From an uncultured Muribaculaceae bacterium (GTDB lineage Bacteria; Bacteroidota; Bacteroidia; Bacteroidales; Muribaculaceae): a stretch of 64,000 nt of DNA. Of this stretch, positions 1 to 8,890 are shown piece by piece (the stretch's first letter is position 1; each line of letters opens with the position of its first letter). Position numbers and translations under genes: made by a program. The DNA lies in the NCBI GenBank assembly GCA_910585275.1, contig CAJUCW010000007.1, forward strand, positions 62,001 to 126,000, written 5' to 3'. The notes below the pieces were generated by a model that ran no database searches, was not told the origin of the DNA, and saw nothing but the letters and a program-made list of their open reading frames with translations.

Positions 1-327
1 TTCCGCAGATTGTGTATTGATGAGGGGGGAAATCTGATATGTGTCGATAGCATAAAAAGCGATCATGAGCCACACGAGTTATTATGGACAATGATAACTA
101 AATGCGATGCGACTATTGAAAATCCCACTACTATCAGACTTACAAGAAATGACGTTTCTATGACTCTAAGCATCAAATCAAGGTACTCCGTAAAACCCTT
201 TATATATGAGAATAAATCGGAGAACGAATTTGATATAGATGATTCAGAGACAAAACGAATTGGCTTTTCATCTTCATTACCCCAAAATACGGTATGTGTA
301 TTCTCTGTAGAATTATCAGCTGAATAA
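1..327 (+). CDS. C-terminal fragment, possibly heparinase II/III-like protein
   Basis: The reading frame is open to the window edge, so only the last 108 or so residues are visible and the true start lies upstream. The fragment alternates short hydrophobic beta-strand-like stretches with polar loops. It begins with a GGNLICVDSI stretch that resembles the C-terminal beta-sandwich of heparinase II/III-like polysaccharide lyases, which are common in Bacteroidales exopolysaccharide loci. That match is a weak impression from pattern, not a firm assignment. It ends 16 bp before the polymerase gene and is probably in the same operon. No catalytic residues can be assessed. Confidence 0.4.
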   Translation, partial: FRRLCIDEGGNLICVDSIKSDHEPHELLWTMITKCDATIENPTTIRLTRNDVSMTLSIKSRYSVKPFIYENKSENEFDIDDSETKRIGFSSSLPQNTVCVFSVELSAE

Positions 328-343
328 ATTAGTCTATACAGGT

Positions 344-1558
344 ATGTGGTATCTTACGATAATTATTTCACTGCTTCTTTTGATATATCATTATGATTAC
401 TGCGGACAAAAAAAATACAGGCTAAAATGGTATATCGTAATATTGATTGCCTTTGTACTTACTGCAGGATTGAGGTATCGGCTTGGGACAGACACAATCA
501 CGTATGACCGGGAATTCCCAGAACTTCCTTCGTTGTCAGAATTTTTTTACTTTGATTTTGACAAGACCCGGTATGGAAAAGGTTATCTTTTCTTCAATGC
601 CATCGCAAGGAGTATATCAGACAATTTTGTCGTAATGCAGATTGTACAATCGACTTTCATTAATATTGTAATTTTCTATTTCTTTTATAAGAACACTAAA
701 AATATATTCACTTGTGTTCTGTTGTATTCCGTATTGGCATACTTCGATTTCAATTTCGAGATTATCCGTGAGTCATGTGCGGTAGCGGTATTTCTTATAG
801 GATGGAAATATTTCAAAACAAATCAATGGGTGAAATACTATCTGTTGGTGGTTCTGGCAATACTTTTTCATCCATCGGCATTGGTAACTGCAATTGTACC
901 TTTATTTTACCTTCCTATTTTTCGTCCGTTTTTCACATTCGGAAAGAAGTTCGTAATTGTATTTATTATTGTCTTTGTAATCAGTACTTATCTTTCTGTG
1001 AAATTCTATGACCTCATAAGGCTAATACAGATACTGGATACTCAAAGCTATGCTGATAGCTATGAGAATTCAAAACTCGGAGGGTCTTTAAGATTGGGGT
1101 TGTCCGAATATCTGTTCTATTTCTTACGGTACATGGCATATCCAATTCTTGGGATATATGCCATAGCCAACAAACGCTTCATACGAAATTCCTACGAAGG
1201 GCATAATACAGGAGTGAAACTTGAATATATGACCTGCTGGTATGTCTATATCGCTATAGTCACATTGTTCATTAATTTATTCTTACGTTTCAATAATTAC
1301 TTTATACTATTTGTTGTAGTCACAGTTGCTGACGTTGCTTTCTCAAAAATTCGAACGAAGAAAACAATCTTGAAATTATCATTTGGAATTTGGGCTTTAG
1401 TCTTATGTCCATATTTCATACTTCCGGTTTACGCTTATTTCAACAGAGATCCTCAGACCCAAATAGTGAGGTTCAGAAGATATTATCCATATGAATCTGT
1501 TTTGAATCCTGTCACTGACAAAGAGAGAGAGGAAGTATTTATCTATTATAATAAATAA
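344..1558 (+). CDS. EpsG-family polysaccharide polymerase (Wzy-like)
   Basis: A 404-residue polytopic membrane protein with about ten hydrophobic segments. The motif RYRLGTDTITYD at residues 44-55, just after the first two helices, is the arginine-rich loop signature of EpsG-type proteins, which polymerise lipid-linked repeat units of exopolysaccharide at the periplasmic face of the inner membrane. Length and topology fit the family. It sits first among glycosyltransferase genes, where a Wzy-type polymerase is expected, and ends 18 bp before the next gene. The start is the first ATG after the upstream stop. The exact linkage made cannot be read from sequence. Confidence 0.8.
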   Translation: MWYLTIIISLLLLIYHYDYCGQKKYRLKWYIVILIAFVLTAGLRYRLGTDTITYDREFPELPSLSEFFYFDFDKTRYGKGYLFFNAIARSISDNFVVMQIVQSTFINIVIFYFFYKNTKNIFTCVLLYSVLAYFDFNFEIIRESCAVAVFLIGWKYFKTNQWVKYYLLVVLAILFHPSALVTAIVPLFYLPIFRPFFTFGKKFVIVFIIVFVISTYLSVKFYDLIRLIQILDTQSYADSYENSKLGGSLRLGLSEYLFYFLRYMAYPILGIYAIANKRFIRNSYEGHNTGVKLEYMTCWYVYIAIVTLFINLFLRFNNYFILFVVVTVADVAFSKIRTKKTILKLSFGIWALVLCPYFILPVYAYFNRDPQTQIVRFRRYYPYESVLNPVTDKEREEVFIYYNK

Positions 1559-1576
1559 CTTTTCAGGAAATAAACA

Positions 1577-2461
1577 ATGGATATAAACTATAGTATAGTA
1601 ATACCTCATTATAATAATTCTAAGAGATTGCATCGGTTGCTCGACTCGCTCCCTAAAAGAGAAGATATGCAAGTGATTGTAGTGGATGACTGTTCGCCAG
1701 ACACATCGGAATTAGAAAAAATAAAAGGACTGTTTCCCGACATCGAGTTTTATTCCACCGATACGAATCAAGGAGGAGGGAAGGCAAGAAATATTGGACT
1801 TGACAAAGCCAGAGGTAAATTTGTTATTTTCTCAGATAGCGATGACTTCTTTCTACCGTCATTAGATTCTCTTCTTGATGAATACGTTGACTCTGAATAT
1901 GACATTATATTTTTTAATGCCGTGTCTCTACGGGACTCCGATTTCTCTTTGTCAAATAGATCAGTTCATTTGAACCGATATATTGAATTAAACAAAAAGA
2001 ATCCGGATAAGGCATCACTTTCTCTAAGGTATCTGTTTGGAGAACCATGGTGTAAAATAATCAGAAGAGACATAATTACAGGGAATGACATACGATTCCA
2101 GGAATGCAGAGTACATAATGATACATATTTTTCGTACATGGTTGGTTATCATGCAAAATACATTAGTATTTCGAGAACTGTATCGTATGTTGTTATTGAC
2201 AGGCCGAATTCAGTGTCTAAGAATGCCTCCTGGAAACGAGCTGAACTTTTGGTTGATACTTTCGCTAAGAAAAACAGGTTTATGTCCGACCATAATATTC
2301 CAGTGTTCGACTGTATACTTATCGGACCGTTTATTAGGTGTGTCAAGAAGCTAAATATCAAAGAATTCAAAAAACTAAAAACGATTATGGGCAAATACGG
2401 CTATTCGACATTCGATATTATGATGAAACTTATCTCAAATAAATTTCTCATTTGGAAATGA
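1577..2461 (+). CDS. Family 2 glycosyltransferase (GT-A fold)
   Basis: A 294-residue cytoplasmic glycosyltransferase that adds one sugar to the lipid-linked repeat unit of the capsule or exopolysaccharide. The N-terminus reads YSIVIPHYNN. The nucleotide-binding aspartates are D37-D38 (VVDDCSPD), and the metal-binding acidic motif is at residues 87-90 (DSDD), preceded by GGGKARNIGL. The C-terminal third is variable, as is normal for family 2. The stop is followed 1 bp later by the acyltransferase start, so the two are translationally close. Donor and acceptor cannot be predicted. Confidence 0.85.
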   Translation: MDINYSIVIPHYNNSKRLHRLLDSLPKREDMQVIVVDDCSPDTSELEKIKGLFPDIEFYSTDTNQGGGKARNIGLDKARGKFVIFSDSDDFFLPSLDSLLDEYVDSEYDIIFFNAVSLRDSDFSLSNRSVHLNRYIELNKKNPDKASLSLRYLFGEPWCKIIRRDIITGNDIRFQECRVHNDTYFSYMVGYHAKYISISRTVSYVVIDRPNSVSKNASWKRAELLVDTFAKKNRFMSDHNIPVFDCILIGPFIRCVKKLNIKEFKKLKTIMGKYGYSTFDIMMKLISNKFLIWK

Positions 2462-2462
2462 C

Positions 2463-3110
2463 ATGAACTTAATTACAAAATTTTGGAATCACTTTCTCTT
2501 TAAGTGTATTTTTTACCCCTTTTGGTGGTTAAAATACAAAGATAGTTTTATTTGCAATGGTCGTCTATGGAATTGCAAAATTTCCGTGAAAGGATTGAAC
2601 AATTCTATTAAGATAGAATCCGGGGCATTTCTGAATAATGTTTCTATCGAAATTAACGGGGATAACAATTGTTTGATAATAGGTAAATCAACCTTGTTCT
2701 CGGAAGGTGGGAGAATAAGAATAGAAGACAACAGTAATAAAGTTATCATCGGCAATACAGTTGCGATATCCCACTTGTTTATATCGGTCAGTGATAATAA
2801 AACATCAGTTGAGATAGGTGACAATTGTCTGATATCATCACAGGTAATAATACGGACAAGTGACAGTCATTCTATAATTTCTAAAGAAACCGGTCAAAGG
2901 CTTAATCAAGGTGCCAATGTAATAATTGGTAATCATTGCTGGATTGGATATGGAGCTACAATATTAAAAGGATCCTGTATAGGTGCCGATTCTGTAGTTG
3001 CAACAGGTGCAATTATCACGGGATTGGAATCTCCTTCAAATTCTGTTATTGCTGGGGTACCCGCAAAAGTTGTAAAGACTGGAATTAACTGGAATACAAA
3101 ACGAATATAG
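2463..3110 (+). CDS. Left-handed beta-helix acyltransferase
   Basis: A 215-residue protein built from hexapeptide repeats ([LIV]-G-x4), with the typical closing element HCWIGYGATILKGSCIGADS near residues 158-178 and the terminal AGVPAKVVK. These mark the LbH O-acetyltransferase family, which transfers acetyl or other acyl groups to sugars. In this operon it probably O-acetylates a capsule residue. It starts 1 bp after the glycosyltransferase stop and ends 5 bp before glf. The N-terminal 40 residues, with FYPFWWLKY, are amphipathic and may associate with the membrane. Confidence 0.85.
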   Translation: MNLITKFWNHFLFKCIFYPFWWLKYKDSFICNGRLWNCKISVKGLNNSIKIESGAFLNNVSIEINGDNNCLIIGKSTLFSEGGRIRIEDNSNKVIIGNTVAISHLFISVSDNKTSVEIGDNCLISSQVIIRTSDSHSIISKETGQRLNQGANVIIGNHCWIGYGATILKGSCIGADSVVATGAIITGLESPSNSVIAGVPAKVVKTGINWNTKRI

Positions 3111-3115
3111 TTCTC

Positions 3116-4243
3116 ATGAAATACGATTACCTTATAGTCGGTGCCGGGCTTTTCGGTGCCACTTTTGCACACCTTGCCAACAAGCGGGGAAAACGTTGTC
3201 TTGTCATTGACAAGCGACCACACACCGGAGGAAATATCTATTGTGAGAAGATTGACGGAATAAATGTCCATAAGTACGGTGCACATATTTTCCATACATC
3301 TGACCGGGAAGTCTGGGAGTTCGTCAATTCTATTGTTCCTTTTAATCGTTACACAAATTGTCCAGTGGCACAGGCTCCAGACGGCAAATTATATAGTCTG
3401 CCTTTCAACATGAACACATTCTATCAGATGTGGGGAGTAAAGACACCATGCGAGGCACAAGACAAACTTGAGGAACAAAGAGCCGATGCGGTTGCCCGAA
3501 TGCAAGCGGAGGGTGTTTCAGCCCCTCGAAACCTCGAAGAGCAAGCTCTGACGCTTATAGGGAAAGATATTTATGAACAGCTCATAAAAGGATATACAGA
3601 AAAGCAATGGGGAAGAAAATGTACAGACCTTCCTGCGTTTATCATTCGCCGCCTCCCAGTCAGGATGACATATGACAACAATTACTTCAACGATTCATAT
3701 CAAGGGATTCCCATCGGGGGGTACAACCGTTTGATTGACGGTCTTCTCGAAGGAGTGGAGGTGAAGACAGAAACAGACTTCTTTGCTGATTGTGAATATT
3801 GGAAAACTGTAGCCGATAAAGTTGTATTTACCGGAAAAATTGATGAATTCTTCGGATATCGATTCGGGAAACTTGAATACCGCACAGTCCGGTTTGAGAC
3901 AGAATCTCTCCACAATCCCAACTGGCAAGGAAACGCAGTAGTCAATTATACTTCGGTAGATGTGCCATATACCAGAATCATCGAACACAAGCACTTCGAG
4001 ACTTTCGGCAACGCTGTCTATGACAATCCTAAGACAGTCATTTCCCGAGAGTATTCCTCCGAGTGGCAAGACGGTATGGAACCGTTTTATCCTGTCAACG
4101 ATTCAAAGAATCAAGAGACATATGAGAAATACCGTCAGCTTGCAGAGAGGGAATCAAATATCATATTCGGCGGTCGTCTTGCGGAATATAAATATTACGA
4201 CATGGCACCCATAGTCGCACAAGTGTTGAATCTTTTCAAATAA
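3116..4243 (+). CDS. glf: UDP-galactopyranose mutase
   Basis: A 375-residue flavoenzyme interconverting UDP-galactopyranose and UDP-galactofuranose, the donor for galactofuranose residues. The N-terminal Rossmann motif GAGLFG (residues 9-14) is followed by KRGKRCLVIDKR and the family signature GGNIYCE. KYGAHIFHT, the GYTEKQWG segment and the C-terminal FGGRLAEYKYYDM also match bacterial Glf. Length is standard (about 365-390 residues). It implies that the polysaccharide made here contains galactofuranose. Spacing to the neighbours is 5 bp upstream and 3 bp downstream, consistent with one operon. Confidence 0.97.
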   Translation: MKYDYLIVGAGLFGATFAHLANKRGKRCLVIDKRPHTGGNIYCEKIDGINVHKYGAHIFHTSDREVWEFVNSIVPFNRYTNCPVAQAPDGKLYSLPFNMNTFYQMWGVKTPCEAQDKLEEQRADAVARMQAEGVSAPRNLEEQALTLIGKDIYEQLIKGYTEKQWGRKCTDLPAFIIRRLPVRMTYDNNYFNDSYQGIPIGGYNRLIDGLLEGVEVKTETDFFADCEYWKTVADKVVFTGKIDEFFGYRFGKLEYRTVRFETESLHNPNWQGNAVVNYTSVDVPYTRIIEHKHFETFGNAVYDNPKTVISREYSSEWQDGMEPFYPVNDSKNQETYEKYRQLAERESNIIFGGRLAEYKYYDMAPIVAQVLNLFK

Positions 4244-4246
4244 AAA

Positions 4247-5272
4247 ATGGAAAAAATTCTTAGTATAATCATTCCCTCGTACAATATGGAGAAATATCTG
4301 CCACAGTGTCTTGACTCGCTGTTAGTGGATAAAATCGCTGAATTAGAGGTGATAGTAGTCAATGACGGGAGTAATGACGGCACTCTTCGTATTGCAAAAA
4401 ATTACGCATCCAAGCATCCCGGAAGTATTCGAGTCATTGACAAGTCAAACGGCAACTATGGTTCTTGTATAAACAAAGGTCTGGCAGCCGCCACTGGTAA
4501 ATATATCAAAGTACTGGATGCCGACGATAGTTTCGAGAAAAAGAATGTCAACGCTTTTGTCAAATTTCTTGAAACATGCGAATCAGACTTGGTCATCAGC
4601 AATTATGCGATAGTCGATGAGAACGGGAATGTCACAAAGCAATATAATTTTTCATCAGAAAATCGTTCAAGTCTCTCGTTTGAGGAGACGGAGTATCATC
4701 GGAAGCTTAACGGATTCCAGATGCATGCGATAGCATATAGACGCGGTATTTTCGAAGGCTTAAACTACTTGCAGACAGAAGGTGTGTCATACACTGACAT
4801 GGAATGGATGTTTCTTCCTATGACAAGGGTGAAAACTGTTTCGTACTTTGCGAAATCCGTTTATCGTTATCTCGTTGGGAGGGCAGGTCAGACTGTAGAC
4901 GCGTCTGTGAGTCGGAAAGCAGTAAACCAAACAATGTATGTGCTTGTCAAGATGCTTGAGCAATACTCCGAAATCAAAGATTCAATCGATTTGCCCTATC
5001 GGAAATATTTGGAACACAGAATCTCCATGAAAGCTCCGTCGGTCTATCGCATATGTCTTCTGAAGCAAGCAAATCCGGCACTATATCCCGGCTTGATGGA
5101 ATTTGACAGGACGGTTAAAAATCTGTTTCCAAAACTATACCATGCCTTGGGATATGAAACCATTATGTTCATACCGTTCTATTACGTCAAATATTGGAGA
5201 AAGAAATACTCCGGTGACCATCCTGTCACTCTATTGACGGTTGTAAACAGATTCTACCGCATTATATCGTGA
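4247..5272 (+). CDS. Family 2 glycosyltransferase
   Basis: A 341-residue GT-A glycosyltransferase. The N-terminal segment ILSIIIPSYNMEKYL and VVNDGSNDG bind the nucleotide, and VLDADDS near residue 86 is the metal-binding DxD region. The remaining 240 residues form a long C-terminal part typical of transferases that begin with an EKYLPQCLDSLL helix. It follows glf by 3 bp and might use the UDP-galactofuranose made there, but that is inference from position only. The product would act on the cytoplasmic face of the inner membrane. Confidence 0.85.
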   Translation: MEKILSIIIPSYNMEKYLPQCLDSLLVDKIAELEVIVVNDGSNDGTLRIAKNYASKHPGSIRVIDKSNGNYGSCINKGLAAATGKYIKVLDADDSFEKKNVNAFVKFLETCESDLVISNYAIVDENGNVTKQYNFSSENRSSLSFEETEYHRKLNGFQMHAIAYRRGIFEGLNYLQTEGVSYTDMEWMFLPMTRVKTVSYFAKSVYRYLVGRAGQTVDASVSRKAVNQTMYVLVKMLEQYSEIKDSIDLPYRKYLEHRISMKAPSVYRICLLKQANPALYPGLMEFDRTVKNLFPKLYHALGYETIMFIPFYYVKYWRKKYSGDHPVTLLTVVNRFYRIIS

Positions 5273-5310
5273 TGTCAATTTTCTGAGTATATATATTGAA
5301 TAATTAAGAC

Positions 5311-6393
5311 ATGAATATACTGCATATTCTCCATATCAACCATTTAGGGAATGGCATTACATCCGTAGTCTTAGAGCTTTCTTTTGCACAAGAGGCACTT
5401 GGGCATAAAGTGCGAGTATTAAATGTAAGAAAAGAGGCAGTGGATATTGAACGATTCCATAGATGTCTTTCAAAAGAATCCTTTGTTCGAGAACTTGATG
5501 ATTTTAAACCGGATTTTGTAATATTTCATGGAATATTCTATAAACAAATTAAAAGTTATCCTAAAATTGTAAATAACCGTAATATTCCATACGTCATAGA
5601 ACCTCACGGTGCTTATTCTTATGATAACTATTCAAAAAATTACTTCAAGAAGTATCTTTTTAAAAAAATCTTTTTAGACAATACATTAAAAAACTCAAGT
5701 GGAATAATCTTCCTAAATGAAAATGAAAGACAAAATTTTGCTTTAGAAAAAGCATCGTCTCCAAGTTATATTATCCCTAACGGATGCAATCCCAAAGATA
5801 TACCTGTTATGCAAACAAATAATAAGAAGGTATCTTTATTATTTTTAAGCAGGATTGCAATAACTCATAAGGGACTTGATATTCTTTTACATAGTATTAA
5901 ATACTTAATTAATAATAATCCTGATTTGGATTTTGAATTAAACATGTACGGACCTGGGCATGACGAAGATTTAGAAAAATTAAACGAATTAATTAAGCCG
6001 ATTTCCTCTCATGTCAAATACTACGGTCCTGTCTATGGTAAGGATAAGGAATGTCTATTCTCTAAAGCGGATATTTTCATTTTGACATCTCGGTTTGAAG
6101 GATTCCCAATGTCAATACTGGAATCATTATCTTACGGATGTCCTTGCATTGTTTCCAAAGGCACTAATGTTGAAAACATCATTAAGGACCAGAAATGTGG
6201 TTGGGTGACAGAAAAATTATCCGTCCAGAATTTAGCAAAGACAATTCACGATGGCATAAAAGAATATCAACTAAATCCGCTGTTATATAGAACCAATGCT
6301 CTGAACGCTTCAAGATTATTTAATTGGGAGAAAATTGCTGCTGATTCGATTGAAATATATAAGCATATCATCGACAATTATTTACATTCTTAA
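5311..6393 (+). CDS. Family 4 glycosyltransferase (GT-B fold)
   Basis: A 360-residue retaining glycosyltransferase. The N-terminal domain starts NILHILHINHLGNGITSVVLEL, with the glycine-rich acceptor loop. The C-terminal Rossmann domain carries the EX7E motif, E263 and E271 in EGFPMSILE, that binds the donor nucleotide-sugar in GT4 enzymes. LFLSRIAITHKGLDILL is the usual start of the donor domain. It is clearly more A+T-rich than glf and the preceding transferase, suggesting that this part of the locus was assembled by exchange. It extends a lipid-linked oligosaccharide; the sugar is unknown. Confidence 0.88.
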   Translation: MNILHILHINHLGNGITSVVLELSFAQEALGHKVRVLNVRKEAVDIERFHRCLSKESFVRELDDFKPDFVIFHGIFYKQIKSYPKIVNNRNIPYVIEPHGAYSYDNYSKNYFKKYLFKKIFLDNTLKNSSGIIFLNENERQNFALEKASSPSYIIPNGCNPKDIPVMQTNNKKVSLLFLSRIAITHKGLDILLHSIKYLINNNPDLDFELNMYGPGHDEDLEKLNELIKPISSHVKYYGPVYGKDKECLFSKADIFILTSRFEGFPMSILESLSYGCPCIVSKGTNVENIIKDQKCGWVTEKLSVQNLAKTIHDGIKEYQLNPLLYRTNALNASRLFNWEKIAADSIEIYKHIIDNYLHS

Positions 6394-6405
6394 AAATAAT
6401 TTAAA

Positions 6406-6858
6406 GTGGCTACAAAAGACCGAATTTACTTATTATGGAAATTGGAGAATTGGTTGTGGAGATGTCATCTTACTCCTTTAGCCGTACTAACAAGAGCATT
6501 CATACGTATTGTCTTCTCTGCCGATATCCCATATAAGCTTAGAGTTGGTGAGGGTACGAGATTTCCTCACGATGCCCTTGGTTCGTTAATTCATCAAGAT
6601 GCAGTAATCGGTAAAAAATGCGTAATACTGCATGGCATCACTGTTGGGGGTAAAGGAGGAAGCGGCTTACCGGTCATAAAGGATAACGTTTGGGTTGGTC
6701 CCCATTCTATACTTTTGGGCGACATCGTTATTGGAGAAGGCAGTATTGTAGGTGCAGGAAGTGTAGTAGTCAAGGATGTCCCTCCCTATAGCGTTGTTGC
6801 AGGAAATCCTGCAAAAGTCATAAAGCAATTATCCCCCCCCCTATGTGCAATAAAATGA
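6406..6858 (+). CDS. Serine acetyltransferase-like hexapeptide acyltransferase
   Basis: A 150-residue protein with a GTG start 12 bp after the preceding stop; no upstream ATG is available in frame. It has the C-terminal beta-helix of the serine O-acetyltransferase group (VIGKKCVILHGITVGGKGG, then NVWVGPHSILLGDIVIGEGS and the closing SVVAGNPAKVIKQ). It lacks the long N-terminal helical domain of true CysE, and in capsule loci this short form usually acetylates sugars. A run of nine C (6833-6841) lies in the last codons. Length changes there would alter only the final few residues. Confidence 0.8.
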   Translation: MATKDRIYLLWKLENWLWRCHLTPLAVLTRAFIRIVFSADIPYKLRVGEGTRFPHDALGSLIHQDAVIGKKCVILHGITVGGKGGSGLPVIKDNVWVGPHSILLGDIVIGEGSIVGAGSVVVKDVPPYSVVAGNPAKVIKQLSPPLCAIK

Positions 6859-6977
6859 TTTTTAGCTATTTATCAACAAGGGCGTAATTAGTAACTGATG
6901 TTCGCCTCCTTTACTAACCGAAGATTGAGTCTCTTTTTGAAAAAAGAAAGTACCTATTTAATCATAATATCAAATAT

Positions 6978-7868
6978 ATGCCTGGTAAATATAGAAACCT
7001 TTATTATTGTTTAAATAAGTATGTTTTCAGCATACTTCCTGATACATTGTATCATAACCTGTTGGGATGGATTATGCATCGGCGTTTTGGTATCAAATAC
7101 AACTACATGAATATATCCAACCCTAAAACTTTTAGCGAAAAGCTTCAATGGATGAAATCGCGTGGCGACATCAAATTGAAGACTTTATTGGCAGATAAAT
7201 ATGATGTCAGAGATTTCGTAAGGAATAGAATAGGAGACCAATATCTTGTTGAACTAATTCCCCTTAATAAAAACGGTGATTATACGGTTTCATCTGTGGA
7301 CATGATTGATTGGGAAATGTTGCCAAATCAATTTGTATTAAAGCTGACAAAAGGCTCAGGATTCAACATTATATGCAATGATAAAATGAGTCTCAATCTC
7401 AATGATACTTCACGGAAACTCTGTTCTTGGCTTAAAATTAACAACTACTATCTTTCACGAGAGCCTCAATACAAAGGTAATAACAGGATTCTTGCGGAAA
7501 GAATGCTAAAATACAATATCACTGATTACAAGTTCTTTTGTTTCGATGGTAAACCTGTTTTTGTTGAGTTGTATATTGACAGGCTTGGCAATCATCGTAA
7601 ACTGTTCTATGACATGGATTGGAGAAAAGCAGGCTTCACTACAGCAGGAGATTCTATGGAGGGAGAGGTAAAAAAACCGAATGTTTTTCCTGAAATGGTT
7701 GAAGTTGCATCCAAACTTGCAAAAGGATTTAAATTTGTCAGAGTTGACCTTTATGAAAATGAAGGTAAAGTATATTTTGGAGAGATGACTTTCCATCCTG
7801 CCGGTGGTTACACTCCAATTACACCCCGCGAATGGGAATACAAGCTTGGAGGTATGATTAAATTATAA
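6978..7868 (+). CDS. TupA-like ATP-grasp protein
   Basis: A 296-residue protein with the pattern of the TupA-like ATP-grasp family found in polysaccharide loci. The signature FGIKYNYMNISNPKTFSEKL is followed by LLADKYDVRDFV, then LKLTKGSGFNIIC (nucleotide-binding lysine region) and a C-terminal metal-binding stretch VRVDLYENEGKVYFGEMTF. Such proteins are thought to attach amino acids or related groups to sugars or polymers by ATP-dependent ligation. The exact reaction here is unknown. A 119-bp gap without a gene separates it from the upstream acyltransferase. Confidence 0.75.
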   Translation: MPGKYRNLYYCLNKYVFSILPDTLYHNLLGWIMHRRFGIKYNYMNISNPKTFSEKLQWMKSRGDIKLKTLLADKYDVRDFVRNRIGDQYLVELIPLNKNGDYTVSSVDMIDWEMLPNQFVLKLTKGSGFNIICNDKMSLNLNDTSRKLCSWLKINNYYLSREPQYKGNNRILAERMLKYNITDYKFFCFDGKPVFVELYIDRLGNHRKLFYDMDWRKAGFTTAGDSMEGEVKKPNVFPEMVEVASKLAKGFKFVRVDLYENEGKVYFGEMTFHPAGGYTPITPREWEYKLGGMIKL

Positions 7869-8053
7869 GAATAGAGATTAATCTGCAACATTCTGTGAAA
7901 TAATAACAGTAAGCGGTCAAGTAAGAGTACCGAGGCTGTTGAAAAGGACGCATTCAGGACTAAAGTCGCTTATAAATAGGCATATAGTTTGGGAAAGATA
8001 ACTTTTTGAATTTTCAAGAATGTACTCCGATGCATTCCTTAACATTATAAATC

Positions 8054-8830
8054 ATGAACGACTACGGACTCGTGTCGATTATTACCCCATCCTATAACTG
8101 TGAGGATTTTATCGGGGAGACAATCGATTCTATTTTGGCACAGACCTATACGAATTGGGAATTACTGATTACCGATGATTGCTCCACCGACAACACCCGT
8201 GGAGTGATAGAGTCGTATGTGGCTAAAGACCCGCGTATCAAGCTTCTTGTACTTGAACAAAATTCCGGTGCAGGTGTGGCTCGCAACAATTCCATAAAAG
8301 CCGCCTCCGGACGATATATTGCATTTTGCGACTCCGATGACCGGTGGTATCCAGACAAACTCGAAAAACAACTCGCTTTTATGGAGGAACGGGGTTGTGC
8401 AATGAGTCACACATCGTACATGACATGCGATGAAAAAGGGGTTACGAACGGTATTGTAGTGTGCCGGACGAAGGAAACTCTTAAGTCAATGAGCAAAGAT
8501 GACAAAATGGGATTCCTCACTGTGGTATATGATACGAATAAGACGGGAAAGCTTTTCATGCCGAAATTAAGGAAACGTCAGGACTGGGCTTTGAAATTGA
8601 AAGTTCTTATGAAATGCGGATATGCCTGTGGAATGAAAGAGCCATTGGCGTATTATCGTAAACGCGAAGGATCAATATCGAACAACAAACGTTCCTTGGT
8701 GAAGTATAATATTGCCGTCTATAAGGAGGTGCTTGGTTGGTCTTCCGTTAAATCAAATTTTTATTTCTATTTTGTTTTTATGCCATCCTATATTAAAAAA
8801 CGTCTTTTCCTAAATTATCTTAATAGATAA
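8054..8830 (+). CDS. Family 2 glycosyltransferase
   Basis: A 258-residue GT-A transferase of the teichuronic acid/O-antigen type. It begins LVSIITPSYNCEDFIGETIDSIL with the conserved ITDDCSTDNT nucleotide site. D93-S94-D95-D96 form the metal-binding motif, and the GVARNNSIKAASGRYIAF stretch between them is typical. The C-terminal RQDWALKLKVL and YYRKREGSIS segments match this subfamily. It follows a 185-bp gap, so it may have its own promoter. It is probably the initiating or early transferase of the repeat unit, but this cannot be decided from sequence. Confidence 0.87.
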   Translation: MNDYGLVSIITPSYNCEDFIGETIDSILAQTYTNWELLITDDCSTDNTRGVIESYVAKDPRIKLLVLEQNSGAGVARNNSIKAASGRYIAFCDSDDRWYPDKLEKQLAFMEERGCAMSHTSYMTCDEKGVTNGIVVCRTKETLKSMSKDDKMGFLTVVYDTNKTGKLFMPKLRKRQDWALKLKVLMKCGYACGMKEPLAYYRKREGSISNNKRSLVKYNIAVYKEVLGWSSVKSNFYFYFVFMPSYIKKRLFLNYLNR

Positions 8831-8890
8831 TCCCTTTGGTTAAAGACGATACAAAATAATGTCCCCAACATCTATTATCAACATTTGATT

